From Streptomyces sp. NBC_01439 (GTDB lineage: Bacteria; Actinomycetota; Actinomycetes; Streptomycetales; Streptomycetaceae): DNA of 64,000 nt. Each line of letters starts with the position of its first letter. Within the stretch, counting starts at the first letter, position 1. The notes below the pieces were generated by a model. It worked only from the letters and a program-made list of their open reading frames with translations, did not search any database and was not told where the DNA came from. This document shows, piece by piece, positions 19,419-29,614 of the stretch. The stretch is from the NCBI RefSeq assembly GCF_036227605.1, contig NZ_CP109487.1, forward strand, positions 4,407,501 to 4,471,500. Reading direction: 5' to 3'. The translations under genes and the position numbers were made by a program.

Positions 19419-20392
19419 CTGCATCTCCCGCTTCCTCCACGGCCGCATCCCCCGACTCCTCCCACGCGCTGCACTCCCCCGTGACCGCGTGGTTCGACGA
19501 GCACGCCCGCGACCTGCCCTGGCGCCGCCCCGAGGCCGGCCCCTGGGGGGTCATGGTCAGCGAGTTCATGCTCCAGCAGACGCCCGTCAGCCGGGTCCTG
19601 CCGGTCTACGAGCAGTGGCTCGCCCGGTGGCCCCGCCCCGCGGACCTGGCCACCGAGGCCCCCGGCGAAGCCGTACGGGCCTGGGGCCGGCTCGGCTACC
19701 CGCGCCGCGCGCTGCGGCTGCACGGCGCGGCCGTGGCGATAACGGACCGGCACGGCGGCGACGTACCGCAGGACCACGCACAGCTGATGGCGCTGCCCGG
19801 GATCGGCGAGTACACGGCGGCGGCCGTGGCCTCCTTCGCGTACGGGCAGCGGCACGCCGTCCTCGACACGAACGTCCGCCGGGTCTTCGCGCGCACCACG
19901 ACCGGGGTCGAGTACCCGCCGAACGCGACGACCGCCGCCGAACGGCGCCTCGCCCGGGCCCTGCTGCCCGAGGACGAGGGCACCGCGGCCCGCTGGGCGG
20001 CGGCCTCGATGGAGCTCGGGGCGCTGGTGTGCACCGCCAAGAGCCCCGACTGCGCGCGCTGTCCGGTGGCCGGGCTGTGCGCGTGGCGGCTCGCCGGGAA
20101 GCCGGCGCACGAGGGTCCACCGCGGCGCGGGCAGACGTACGCGGGCACCGACCGGCAGGTGCGGGGCAAGCTCCTCGCCGTGCTCAGGGAGGCGGTGGGC
20201 GCGGTTCCGCAGGCGGTGCTCGACACGGTCTGGGACGAGCCGGTGCAGCGGGCCCGGGCGCTGGACGGGCTGGTGGCCGACGGGCTGGTGGAGCCCTTGG
20301 CCGGAGGCTTCTACCGGCTCCCGCAGGCCCTGCCCCAGAGTGCTCCCCAGGGCGCCCCCCAGAGCGTTCTGCGGACCGTCCCGCGGCCCTGA
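19403..20392 (+). CDS. mutY: A/G-specific adenine glycosylase
   Basis: Removes adenine mispaired with 8-oxoguanine. The 329-aa protein starts its catalytic core with HSPVTAWFDEHARDLPWRR and contains the MutY signature VSEFMLQQTPVSRVLPVYEQW, the helix-hairpin-helix LMALPGIGEYTAAAV with catalytic Asp in AVLDTNVRRVF, and the [4Fe-4S] motif C-x6-C-x2-C-x5-C in CTAKSPDCARCPVAGLC. The C-terminal region is short and degenerate compared with E. coli MutY, as in other actinobacteria. A second ATG at 19415 overlaps the PAP2 stop as ATGA and is an alternative start. Confidence 0.93.
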   Translation: MPSAMTASPASSTAASPDSSHALHSPVTAWFDEHARDLPWRRPEAGPWGVMVSEFMLQQTPVSRVLPVYEQWLARWPRPADLATEAPGEAVRAWGRLGYPRRALRLHGAAVAITDRHGGDVPQDHAQLMALPGIGEYTAAAVASFAYGQRHAVLDTNVRRVFARTTTGVEYPPNATTAAERRLARALLPEDEGTAARWAAASMELGALVCTAKSPDCARCPVAGLCAWRLAGKPAHEGPPRRGQTYAGTDRQVRGKLLAVLREAVGAVPQAVLDTVWDEPVQRARALDGLVADGLVEPLAGGFYRLPQALPQSAPQGAPQSVLRTVPRP

Positions 20393-20445
20393 CCAAAACT
20401 GACTCTGAGATTCCGCTTGTTGCCGGGAAACCGCAGCTCACGGCG

Positions 20446-20458
20446 GTTGTTACACAAC
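20446..20458. promoter_or_regulatory. Inverted repeat upstream of sigE (candidate CseB site)
   Basis: GTTGT-TAC-ACAAC lies 119-131 bp before the sigE start codon, in the only intergenic gap of this operon. In S. coelicolor the sigE promoter is activated by CseB, so a short inverted repeat here is a plausible regulator site. This is inference from position and symmetry only. Confidence 0.35.
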
Positions 20459-20576
20459 CTATGGGTGTCCGTGCGCCCACCGAAGGCTGGCTCGCACAGG
20501 CCCGTGACAACCCCTCCGTACCTTCGAATCCGTAGGACACGGGGATGAGCGGTTGAACGGGTGGAGGCGGTCTGAG

Positions 20577-21137
20577 ATGGCGCACGGCGAGGTACTCGGA
20601 TTCGAGGAGTACGTACGCACTCGGCAGGACGCGCTGCTGCGCAGCGCCCGGCGCCTGGTCCCGGACCCCACCGACGCCCAGGACCTCCTGCAGACCGCGC
20701 TCGTACGCACCTACGGCCGCTGGGACGGCATCGCCGACAAGTCCCTGGCCGACGCCTACCTGCGCCGGGTCATGATCAACACCCGTACGGAGTGGTGGCG
20801 CGCCCGCAAGCTCGAAGAGGTCCCCACCGAGCAGCTCCCCGACGCCTCCGTCGAGGACGGCTCCGACCAGCGCGCCGACCGCGCCCTCCTCATGGACATC
20901 CTCAAGGTTCTCGCTCCCAAGCAGCGCAGCGTGGTCGTGCTGCGACACTGGGAGCAGATGAGCACCGAGGAAACGGCCGCGGCGCTCGGAATGTCGGCGG
21001 GAACCGTGAAGAGCACTCTGCACCGCGCGCTGGCCCGTCTTCGGCAGGAGCTGGAGAGCCGGGATCTGGACATGCGTGCGCTGGAGCGCGGTGACCACAC
21101 CATGCGGTACGAGGGGCGTGAGCGGTGCGCGGCCTGA
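20577..21137 (+). CDS. sigE: ECF sigma factor SigE (cell-envelope stress)
   Basis: Extracytoplasmic-function sigma factor of 186 aa that directs the cell-envelope stress response. Region 2 is visible in FEEYVRTRQDALLRSARRLVPDPTDAQDLLQTALVRTYGRWDGI and YLRRVMINTRTEWWRARKLEE, and region 4 in LAPKQRSVVVLRHWEQMSTEETAAALGMSAGTVKSTLHRALARL. The ATG at 20577 follows GGAGG at 20563-20567 with good spacing. Next come genes for a lipoprotein, an OmpR-type regulator and a kinase, the exact sigE-cseABC order, which makes the ID secure. Control is by the CseBC two-component system rather than an anti-sigma factor. Overlaps cseA by 13 nt. Confidence 0.92.
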   Translation: MAHGEVLGFEEYVRTRQDALLRSARRLVPDPTDAQDLLQTALVRTYGRWDGIADKSLADAYLRRVMINTRTEWWRARKLEEVPTEQLPDASVEDGSDQRADRALLMDILKVLAPKQRSVVVLRHWEQMSTEETAAALGMSAGTVKSTLHRALARLRQELESRDLDMRALERGDHTMRYEGRERCAA

Positions 21138-21805
21138 ACGGCCAAGGTTTGTCCGGAAGTTCTCTGGTGCTGATGTCGGCGGGGGCGGTCGTCCTCGTCG
21201 GCACAGCCGTGTTCGCGGTCGGGTGCGCCACGGGCGGCACCGGCCTGCGCGACGGCGGCCCGGCCCGCACCGAAGCCGTGGCCAAGGCCACGCCCTCGGG
21301 GCCCGCGCCCGAGGACTCCGTCTCGGGCGCGTCCGGCCGGCCGCTGAAGAAGGTCGACCCCGTCACGCTGCTGATGAAGGACCCCAAGGTCAGCACCGAG
21401 GTCAAACGGGACCTCAAGCCCTGCTCGGGCAAGGAGTACCCGGTGGACGTGAGCTACGGGAAGATCACCGGCGGCCCCGTCGTGGACATCGTGGTGAACG
21501 TCCTGTCCTGCGCCGACGCCCTGGGTCGCGGAACCTACGTGTACCGGTCGGACGGAACGACGTACGAGAATGTGTTCGCGGACGAGCAGCCACCCGTCTA
21601 CGCGGAGATCGACCGGGGCGACCTGGTGGTCACGAAGCAGGTCTACGGAAAGAGCGACACGCTCGCCTATCCGTCGGGCGAGGACGTGATCACGTACCGC
21701 TGGAACGGGGAGGGGTTCGCCGAGCAGGACCGAGTTCACTCGGAGTACAGCAACGTGGTCGACGGCGGCGTCCAGCCCGCCCCGGTCACGAGTCAGAAGA
21801 ACTGA
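21125..21805 (+). CDS. cseA: Lipoprotein CseA
   Basis: A 226-aa exported protein, the predicted negative modulator of the sigE signal pathway. An N-terminal hydrophobic stretch (about residues 13-32) ends in a lipobox-like AVGC with the acceptor Cys at residue 34, then an Ala/Gly/Pro linker and a soluble domain (PVDVSYGKITGGPVVDIVVNVLSCADALG and beyond). The start is GTG 21125 with GAGGGG 8 nt upstream, inside the end of sigE. The ID rests mainly on its place between sigE and cseB. Confidence 0.85.
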   Translation: MRGLNGQGLSGSSLVLMSAGAVVLVGTAVFAVGCATGGTGLRDGGPARTEAVAKATPSGPAPEDSVSGASGRPLKKVDPVTLLMKDPKVSTEVKRDLKPCSGKEYPVDVSYGKITGGPVVDIVVNVLSCADALGRGTYVYRSDGTTYENVFADEQPPVYAEIDRGDLVVTKQVYGKSDTLAYPSGEDVITYRWNGEGFAEQDRVHSEYSNVVDGGVQPAPVTSQKN

Positions 21806-21844
21806 GCACGACCGAGCACAGAAGAACCGAGGCGAGGCTCCCGC

Positions 21845-22558
21845 ATGGCCGAGACCCATGTCCTGTTCGTGGAGGACGACGACGTCATCCGTGAGGCCAC
21901 GACCCTGGCGCTGGAGCGCGACGGGTTCGTGGTCACGGCCATGCCCGACGGCTTGTCCGGACTGGAGTCCTTCCGCGCGAACCGGCCCGACATCGCCCTG
22001 CTGGACGTGATGGTCCCGGGCATGGACGGCGTGAGCCTGTGCCGCCGCATCCGCGACGAGTCCACCGTCCCGGTGATCATGCTTTCCGCGCGCGCCGACT
22101 CCATCGACGTGGTGCTGGGCCTGGAGGCGGGCGCCGACGACTACGTCACCAAGCCCTTCGACGGATCCGTGCTCGTGGCCCGGATCCGCGCGGTGCTGCG
22201 CCGCTTCGACCACTCCGGCGGCCCGCAGAACGGCGGAACGAACGCGGGCGACAACGGCTCGGACCCCGAGCGCGGGGTGCTCTCCTTCGGTGACCTGGAG
22301 GTGGACACCGAGGGCATGGAGGTCCGCCGGGCGGGCGCCGCGGTGGCCCTGACCCCGACCGAGATGCGGCTGCTGCTGGAGTTCTCCTCCGCACCCGGCA
22401 CCGTGCTGTCGCGCGACCGCCTGCTGGAGCGGGTCTGGGACTACGACTGGGGCGGCGACACCCGCGTCGTGGACGTCCACGTCCAGCGGCTGCGCACCAA
22501 GATCGGCCAGGACCGGATCGAAACGGTCCGGGGCTTCGGATACAAGCTCAAAGCATGA
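21845..22558 (+). CDS. cseB: Response regulator CseB (OmpR family)
   Basis: A 237-aa two-component regulator that activates the sigE promoter. The receiver domain has the acidic pair (FVEDDD), phosphoacceptor D54 in IALLDVMVPGMDG, Thr/Ser in IMLSAR and Lys in VTKPFDG. The C-terminal winged helix (about 140-237) carries LTPTEMRLLLEF, VLSRDRLLERVWDYDWGGDTRVVDVHVQRLRTKIG and ETVRGFGYKL. The stop overlaps the cseC start by 4 nt (ATGA). Confidence 0.93.
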   Translation: MAETHVLFVEDDDVIREATTLALERDGFVVTAMPDGLSGLESFRANRPDIALLDVMVPGMDGVSLCRRIRDESTVPVIMLSARADSIDVVLGLEAGADDYVTKPFDGSVLVARIRAVLRRFDHSGGPQNGGTNAGDNGSDPERGVLSFGDLEVDTEGMEVRRAGAAVALTPTEMRLLLEFSSAPGTVLSRDRLLERVWDYDWGGDTRVVDVHVQRLRTKIGQDRIETVRGFGYKLKA

Positions 22559-23871
22559 GGCGGTTCACCCTGCGCACGGGGATCCGCTGGAAGATCACCG
22601 TCGCCATCGCCTCCGTGGGCGCCCTCGTCACGATCGCCCTGAGCCTGGTGGTGCACAGTGCTGCCCGCGTGTCGATGCTGGAGAGCGCCCGCGAAGTACA
22701 GCTGGACCGCGTGCAGTTCATCTCGCGCAATGCCGACGCCGGGCGCAAGCCTCCCATGGGCGCCAAGGTCAACGACCCCGAACTGCCCGCCGAACTGCGG
22801 CACAAGGCGCAGTCGGGACGGCGCGGGACCTACATCCAGGAGCGCCCGCGCGGGGCGGCCGAGGTGTGGGCCGCCGTACCGCTCGGGAACGGGCAGGTCC
22901 TGTCGCTGCACACGCCGTTCCGTGAGGGCGCCAATCTGATCCCCGACCTGGACCGGGCCCTGGTCATCGGCGGGTTGTCCGCCGTGATCGGCGGCTCGGC
23001 GCTCGGCGTGCTCATCGGCGGGCAGATCTCGCGCCGGCTGCGCAAGGCCGCGGCCGCCGCGCAGCGGGTGGCGCACGGCGATCCCGACGTCCGCGTACGG
23101 GATGCGGTCGGCGGTGTCGTGCGGGACGAGACGGACGACCTCGCGCGGGCCGTGGACGCCATGGCGGACGCCCTCCAGCAACGGCTGGAGGCCGAGCGGC
23201 GGGTGACCGCGGACATCGCGCACGAACTGCGGACTCCGGTGACGGGCCTGCTCACGGCGGCGGAACTGCTGCCTCCGGGGCGGCCGACGGAGCTGGTGCG
23301 GGACCGGGCCCAGGCCCTGCGCGCGCTGGTGGAGGACGTGCTGGAGGTGGCCCGGCTGGACAGTGCGTCGGAACGGGCGGAGCTCCAGGACGTGGCGCTG
23401 GGCGAGTTCGTGAGCCGGCGGGTGGCGTCGCTGATGCCGGAGGCGACCGTACGGGTCGTCGCGGACGAGATCGTCAGCACCGATCCGCGCCGCCTGGAGC
23501 GGATCCTGGGGAACCTGCTGGCCAATGCCGCGCGGTACGGGCAGCCGCCGATCCAGGTCGACGTCGAGGGACGGGTCGTACGGGTACGCGACCACGGGCC
23601 GGGCTTCCCCGAGGCGTTGCTGCGCGAGGGGCCGAGCCGCTTCCGCACCGGGTCCACGGACCGCGCGGGTGTGGGGCACGGGCTGGGGCTGACCATTGCG
23701 GAGGGCCAGGCGCGGGTGCTGGGCGCCCGGCTGACCTTCCGTAACGTGGCCGCCCGGGGCGGCTCGGAGCGTGAGGGGGCGGCGGCGGGCGCGGTGGCGG
23801 TCCTGTGGCTTCCGGAGCACGCGCCGACGACGACGGGCAGCTTCCCGATCCTCAAACTGCCGCAGGACTGA
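22555..23871 (+). CDS. cseC: Sensor histidine kinase CseC
   Basis: A 438-aa membrane kinase that senses cell-envelope damage and phosphorylates CseB. There are two membrane segments (about 13-33 and 136-156) flanking an extracytoplasmic domain of about 100 residues, then HAMP (about 157-208), the H-box VTADIAHELRTPVTGLL with His 223, N-box NLLANAARYG, and G-boxes VRDHGPGFPEAL and GHGLGLTIAEG. It ends at 23871, closing the operon. Confidence 0.93.
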   Translation: MRRFTLRTGIRWKITVAIASVGALVTIALSLVVHSAARVSMLESAREVQLDRVQFISRNADAGRKPPMGAKVNDPELPAELRHKAQSGRRGTYIQERPRGAAEVWAAVPLGNGQVLSLHTPFREGANLIPDLDRALVIGGLSAVIGGSALGVLIGGQISRRLRKAAAAAQRVAHGDPDVRVRDAVGGVVRDETDDLARAVDAMADALQQRLEAERRVTADIAHELRTPVTGLLTAAELLPPGRPTELVRDRAQALRALVEDVLEVARLDSASERAELQDVALGEFVSRRVASLMPEATVRVVADEIVSTDPRRLERILGNLLANAARYGQPPIQVDVEGRVVRVRDHGPGFPEALLREGPSRFRTGSTDRAGVGHGLGLTIAEGQARVLGARLTFRNVAARGGSEREGAAAGAVAVLWLPEHAPTTTGSFPILKLPQD

Positions 23872-23951
23872 ACCGGGGCGGGTCGGGCGGGTCGGGCGCG
23901 ACGGGTACCGGGCGGTATCCGCCCGGGAGTCCGTGACTTAGCATCCGTGGC

Positions 23952-25367
23952 ATGACCGACGGTACGAATCCCCCGAGCCACCCGCAGCCCGAGCCCGCCC
24001 CCGGGAGCGGCGGATACGGGTTCCCGCCGGGACCGCCCGCGCAGGGCGGCTACGGCTACCCGACCCCGTCCGCCGGCTACGGCTACCCGCAAACGGGGCA
24101 GCAGCCGAACCCTTACCAGCAGGACCCGGGAGGCGGCCACCCACAGGACGCGGGAGGCGGTTACCAGCAGGACCCGGGGGGCTACGCACCGGACCCGGGG
24201 GGCTACCAGCAGGACGCGGGAGGCGGTTACCAGCAAAACCCGGGGGGCGGTTACCAGCAGGACCCGGGGGGCTACGCACCGGACCCGGGGGGCTACCAGC
24301 AGGACGCGGGAGGCGGTTACCAGCAAAACCCGGGGGGCGGTTACCAGCAGGACCCGGGGGGCTACGCACCGGACCCGGGGGGCTACCAGCAGGACGCGGG
24401 AGGCGGTCAGTGGGCTCCGCCCCCGGCCCAGCCGGGATTCACGAGGCTGGCCGGTCCGGACCTGCCCGGCGCTTCGCAGCAGCCGGACTGGGAGGCCATG
24501 GCCGACCGCTCCGCGGCCGAGCGGCGCAAGAAGCGGCTGTGGACGCTGGGCGGCGGGGTGATCGTGCTCGCGCTGCTGGCCGGCGGTGGAACGTTCTTCC
24601 TGCTGGGCGGCGACGAGGACCGACAGGACGCCCAGCCCGCGAACTCGGCCTCCGCCTCGCCCGAGCCGGATGATTCGAAGGGGCCCGCCGCCTACACCGC
24701 GACCGTCGCGGGCGACGACACGCTGCTGCGCGACAGCTACGGCAGCATGGGGATCCGGCTCGGCCCCGACCTCAAGGTCGGCCCGCGGGGCAAGCGCTTC
24801 CAGGTCATCGGCAAGGGCAACGGGAACTCGTGGGGGCAGTCCGCCGAACCGGTCGTGGACGTGACCAAGAGCTTCACCGTCACGGCCCGCGCCTACAACT
24901 CCGCCGCCAAGGGCTCCCGGATCATCATGAGCCAGGGTGACGGGGAGTCGTTCTCCTTCGAGCTGGGCGTGAACGAGGTGAACGGCAAGCAGGCCTGGAT
25001 CTTCCGCGTGCAGACGGGCGACAAGGGCGCCGCGGCCACCACGCGGACGGTCGCCGCCGAGGGGCTCAGCATGGTGAAGACGCCCACGCTGCTGATGGCC
25101 ACCTACGACGCCGAGAAGAAGGCGATAGCCCTGTACGTGGACGGCAAGAAGGCCGGGGAGACCCCGGTGCCGCCCATCTGGCAGGCCCCGGGTCCGCTCC
25201 AGCTCGGCCGGTCCAAGCACCACGACATCTGGACCGGTCCGTGGCAGGGCACCCTGCACAGCATCAAGACCTACGACATGGCCTTCACGGAGGAGCAGGC
25301 CGCCGGGTACAAGGAGGGGAAGCTCGAACCATCGCCGAAGCCGACCCATGCCTGGCTGCTCACCTGA
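23952..25367 (+). CDS. Membrane protein with repetitive Gln/Gly/Tyr N-terminus and LamG-like extracellular domain
   Basis: A 471-aa protein. Residues about 1-160 are low-complexity Gly/Tyr/Pro/Gln/Asp with a 30-residue repeat (blocks GGGYQQDP, GGYAPDP, GGYQQDA, GGGYQQNP). A charged stretch (AERRKKRLW) precedes one hydrophobic segment (about 197-217). The extracellular part (about 255-465) reads as a concanavalin/LamG-like jelly roll (FTVTARAYNSAAKGSRIIMSQ, FELGVNEVNGKQAWIFRVQ, IALYVDGKKAG, GPLQLGRSK, WQGTLHSIKTYDMAFTEEQAAGY), a fold that often binds carbohydrates. The repeat domain would be cytoplasmic. Immediately follows cseC, so it may belong to the envelope-stress neighbourhood. Confidence 0.8.
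   Translation: MTDGTNPPSHPQPEPAPGSGGYGFPPGPPAQGGYGYPTPSAGYGYPQTGQQPNPYQQDPGGGHPQDAGGGYQQDPGGYAPDPGGYQQDAGGGYQQNPGGGYQQDPGGYAPDPGGYQQDAGGGYQQNPGGGYQQDPGGYAPDPGGYQQDAGGGQWAPPPAQPGFTRLAGPDLPGASQQPDWEAMADRSAAERRKKRLWTLGGGVIVLALLAGGGTFFLLGGDEDRQDAQPANSASASPEPDDSKGPAAYTATVAGDDTLLRDSYGSMGIRLGPDLKVGPRGKRFQVIGKGNGNSWGQSAEPVVDVTKSFTVTARAYNSAAKGSRIIMSQGDGESFSFELGVNEVNGKQAWIFRVQTGDKGAAATTRTVAAEGLSMVKTPTLLMATYDAEKKAIALYVDGKKAGETPVPPIWQAPGPLQLGRSKHHDIWTGPWQGTLHSIKTYDMAFTEEQAAGYKEGKLEPSPKPTHAWLLT
24156..24407 (+). repeat. 90-bp perfect tandem repeat, 2.8 copies
   Basis: Within the preceding gene, bases 24156-24407 repeat exactly with a 90-bp period (for example, TTACCAGCAGGACCCGGGGG begins at 24161, 24251 and 24341). 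The period is a multiple of three, so it encodes an identical 30-residue unit. Absolute identity, even at silent positions, points to recent expansion, and copy number probably varies between strains. Confidence 0.9.
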
Positions 25368-25378
25368 TCGGTGAGCAG
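25356..25378. terminator. Hairpin at the end of the LamG-like gene
   Basis: CTGCTCACC pairs perfectly with GGTGAGCAG across a 5-nt loop containing the stop codon. It lies between this gene and the convergent M23 peptidase gene and is the only clear stem-loop in the 61-bp gap. Confidence 0.4.
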
Positions 25379-25428
25379 GGCGGGTCGGCCGGTACGACGG
25401 GTGCTGCGGGTGCTGCGGTCGGGACGGG

Positions 25429-26022
25429 TCAGACGGTGACGCCGTTGGTGCGCAGGAAGGCGACCGGGTTGACGGCCGAGCCGTAGTTCGGGGTGGTGCG
25501 GATCTCGAAGTGCAGGTGCGGGCCGCTGGAGTTGCCGGTGTTGCCGGACAGGGCGATCCGCTGCGAGGCGTTGACCTTCTGGCCGATCTTGACCTGGATC
25601 TTCGAGAGGTGCGCGTACTGCGAGTACGTGTTGTTCGCGTGCTTGATCACGATGGCGTTGCCGTACGCGGGGCCGTCGCCGCCACCGTTCGGGCCCGCCT
25701 TGACGACGGTACCGGCGGCCGCGGCCTTGACCGGGGTGCCGACCGGGACGGCGAAGTCCTGGCCGGAGTGCTTGTGGGACCACATGTTGCCGCCCTTGCC
25801 GAAGGTTGCGGACAGCGTGTACTTCTCCAGCGGCTTGTCCCAGAGACCGGTCTTCGAGGCGCCCGCGGCACCGGCGGCGCCGGCGGCCTTGGCGGCGGGG
25901 GCGGCCTGCGGGGCGTCTGCGAACGCGGCGGTCGTGCCCGCCCCGAGGGCCAGCACGGCACCGAGAGCGGTGGTGCCGACAGCGATACGGGTACGACGGG
26001 TGTAGACGCGCTTCGCGAACAT
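25429..26022 (-). CDS. Secreted M23 family metallopeptidase (peptidoglycan endopeptidase)
   Basis: A 197-aa LytM-type zinc endopeptidase expected to cut peptide cross-links in the wall. A signal peptide (about residues 1-36, ending AAFADA) is followed by an Ala-rich linker and the M23 core: H-x3-D in SHKHSGQDFAVPVG and the H-x-H motif in GPHLHFEIR, with a conserved Tyr/Gly-rich strand (YGNAIVIKHANNTYSQYAHLSKI) between. It ends PVAFLRTNGVTV. No LysM or other binding domain. The ATG follows GGAGG. A long structured leader precedes it, suggesting post-transcriptional control as known for other Streptomyces wall hydrolases. Confidence 0.9.
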   Translation of the reverse strand: MFAKRVYTRRTRIAVGTTALGAVLALGAGTTAAFADAPQAAPAAKAAGAAGAAGASKTGLWDKPLEKYTLSATFGKGGNMWSHKHSGQDFAVPVGTPVKAAAAGTVVKAGPNGGGDGPAYGNAIVIKHANNTYSQYAHLSKIQVKIGQKVNASQRIALSGNTGNSSGPHLHFEIRTTPNYGSAVNPVAFLRTNGVTV

Positions 26023-26300
26023 GTGCAGACCTCCGGGGCCGGGGACAAGGGGGGTTTCACGCCTCTCAGAGGCATGAAGTGACCCGGCACGATCGAGCGA
26101 GTGCCGGGCTGGCTCATCTTTGGTAACCCGTGCCCCGGGACTTCCCCAAATGTCCCGATTACTAGCGGAACTCGTAGCGGCGCCCGTGTGACGCGCCCCG
26201 TTGACGGCCCCTTCCAGGGACGAAGGTCCCGCGACAGGGCGTTTTCGATCTACGAAACGGCCTAGTACGTCCGTTTTGTCCTGTGCGGCTTGTCACCGGG
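26023..26300 (-). promoter_or_regulatory. Structured leader upstream of the M23 peptidase gene
   Basis: Read on the minus strand, the leader carries two clear stem-loops near the gene: CCCGGCAC...GTGCCGGG (8-bp perfect stem, 26081-26107) and, 7 nt later, TTCATGCCTC-TGA-GAGGCGTGAA (10-bp stem with one G-T pair, 26056-26078), 34 nt before the start codon. A possible third stem pairs GTCCC with GGGAC near 26130-26155. Long structured leaders regulate several Streptomyces wall hydrolase genes. I could not match it to a known riboswitch class. Confidence 0.45.
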
Positions 26301-26449
26301 GCCAGGACCGTTTGCGACCCAGGTCACTAGGGGTTTCGTGCCCGTGGGGCCGGACCCGCGGCGCCCTGCAGGCGCTGGGTGACCTGACCTCCCCGGCGTC
26401 GAGACCGTCCGCCCCGGATCCACGGGCCTTGGCCCGGCGGCCCGGAGCG

Positions 26450-26476
26450 CCAGGAGGGCCAGGAGGGCCAGGAGGG
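26450..26476 (+). repeat. Three 9-bp tandem repeats between clpC and the M23 gene
   Basis: CCAGGAGGG occurs three times in tandem without interruption. It lies in the 600-bp gap between clpC and the M23 gene, which holds no credible gene. The role, if any, is unknown. Confidence 0.6.
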
Positions 26477-26561
26477 CCGCCTTCGAGTCCTGCTCCCCGC
26501 AGCAACCGGGCCCGGCGCCACAGCACCCTCACCGGCTTCGGCCTGGGAGCGGGACACGGAA

Positions 26562-26603
26562 AAGGGGCGGCCCCGGGACTTCTCAGTCCCGGGGCCGCCC
26601 CTT
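26562..26603 (-). terminator. Rho-independent-type terminator of clpC
   Basis: A perfect 19-bp stem with a 4-nt loop, AAGGGGCGGCCCCGGGACT and its complement, lies 24 bp after the clpC stop. On the clpC strand the stem runs into TTTT, an unusually classical terminator for this GC content. Confidence 0.85.
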
Positions 26604-26627
26604 CGTACTCCTAGCGCCCCGTGAGGG

Positions 26628-29153
<2,526 letters not shown>

Positions 29154-29374
29154 CGTTTATCGCTCCTCAGAGCGGTCGGGCAGTTCGGGGTCGGTCCCCG
29201 CCTGTCCTTCCGCATGCTAGTCCCGCGGGGCGGGACAGCTCATTCCAACTGCCGACATCCGTCCGCGGCTCACCCCTGCATCAGCGGGAAAACCGGCTTG
29301 AAGAGCCGACAACTGCTCCAACTCGATGGTGCGAGACGATGTTCCCGCAGGCCAGGCAGATACCCGTCATGCGT

Positions 29375-29391
29375 GTACGCCGACGGCGAAC
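29375..29391 (-). promoter_or_regulatory. Candidate ClgR-binding site upstream of clpC
   Basis: On the clpC strand the sequence reads GTTCGC-CGTCG-GCGTAC, close to the published actinobacterial ClgR motif (GTTCGC, five bases, GCG). ClgR is known to activate clp genes, including clpC, in Streptomyces and Corynebacterium. The assignment is by motif and position. Confidence 0.5.
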
Positions 29392-29614
29392 GGATGCCCG
29401 TCAAATCAGCGTGTCGCCCCGATCCACTAGGAATGTCTTACCCGTAAGGACTGACACTCCATGCGGGCGCCACCGGTTCCCTCAGCTAAGGGCGAACACA
29501 GTTGCGCCTCGAATGTGGACTCCGTACTCCACGGATGTTTACGCTCCGCATGACGGTGAGTGCGGTGTGTCACATTGAGCGTAACCCTGCGGCCTTTCGG
29601 AAGTTGCTCCGGAC

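Noticed and set aside
26023..26300. ydaO (c-di-AMP) riboswitch upstream of the M23 gene
   Set aside because: Context fits, but the conserved GCTAAC and GGGG-AATC style core of the ydaO class could not be found in the leader. I only claim a structured leader.
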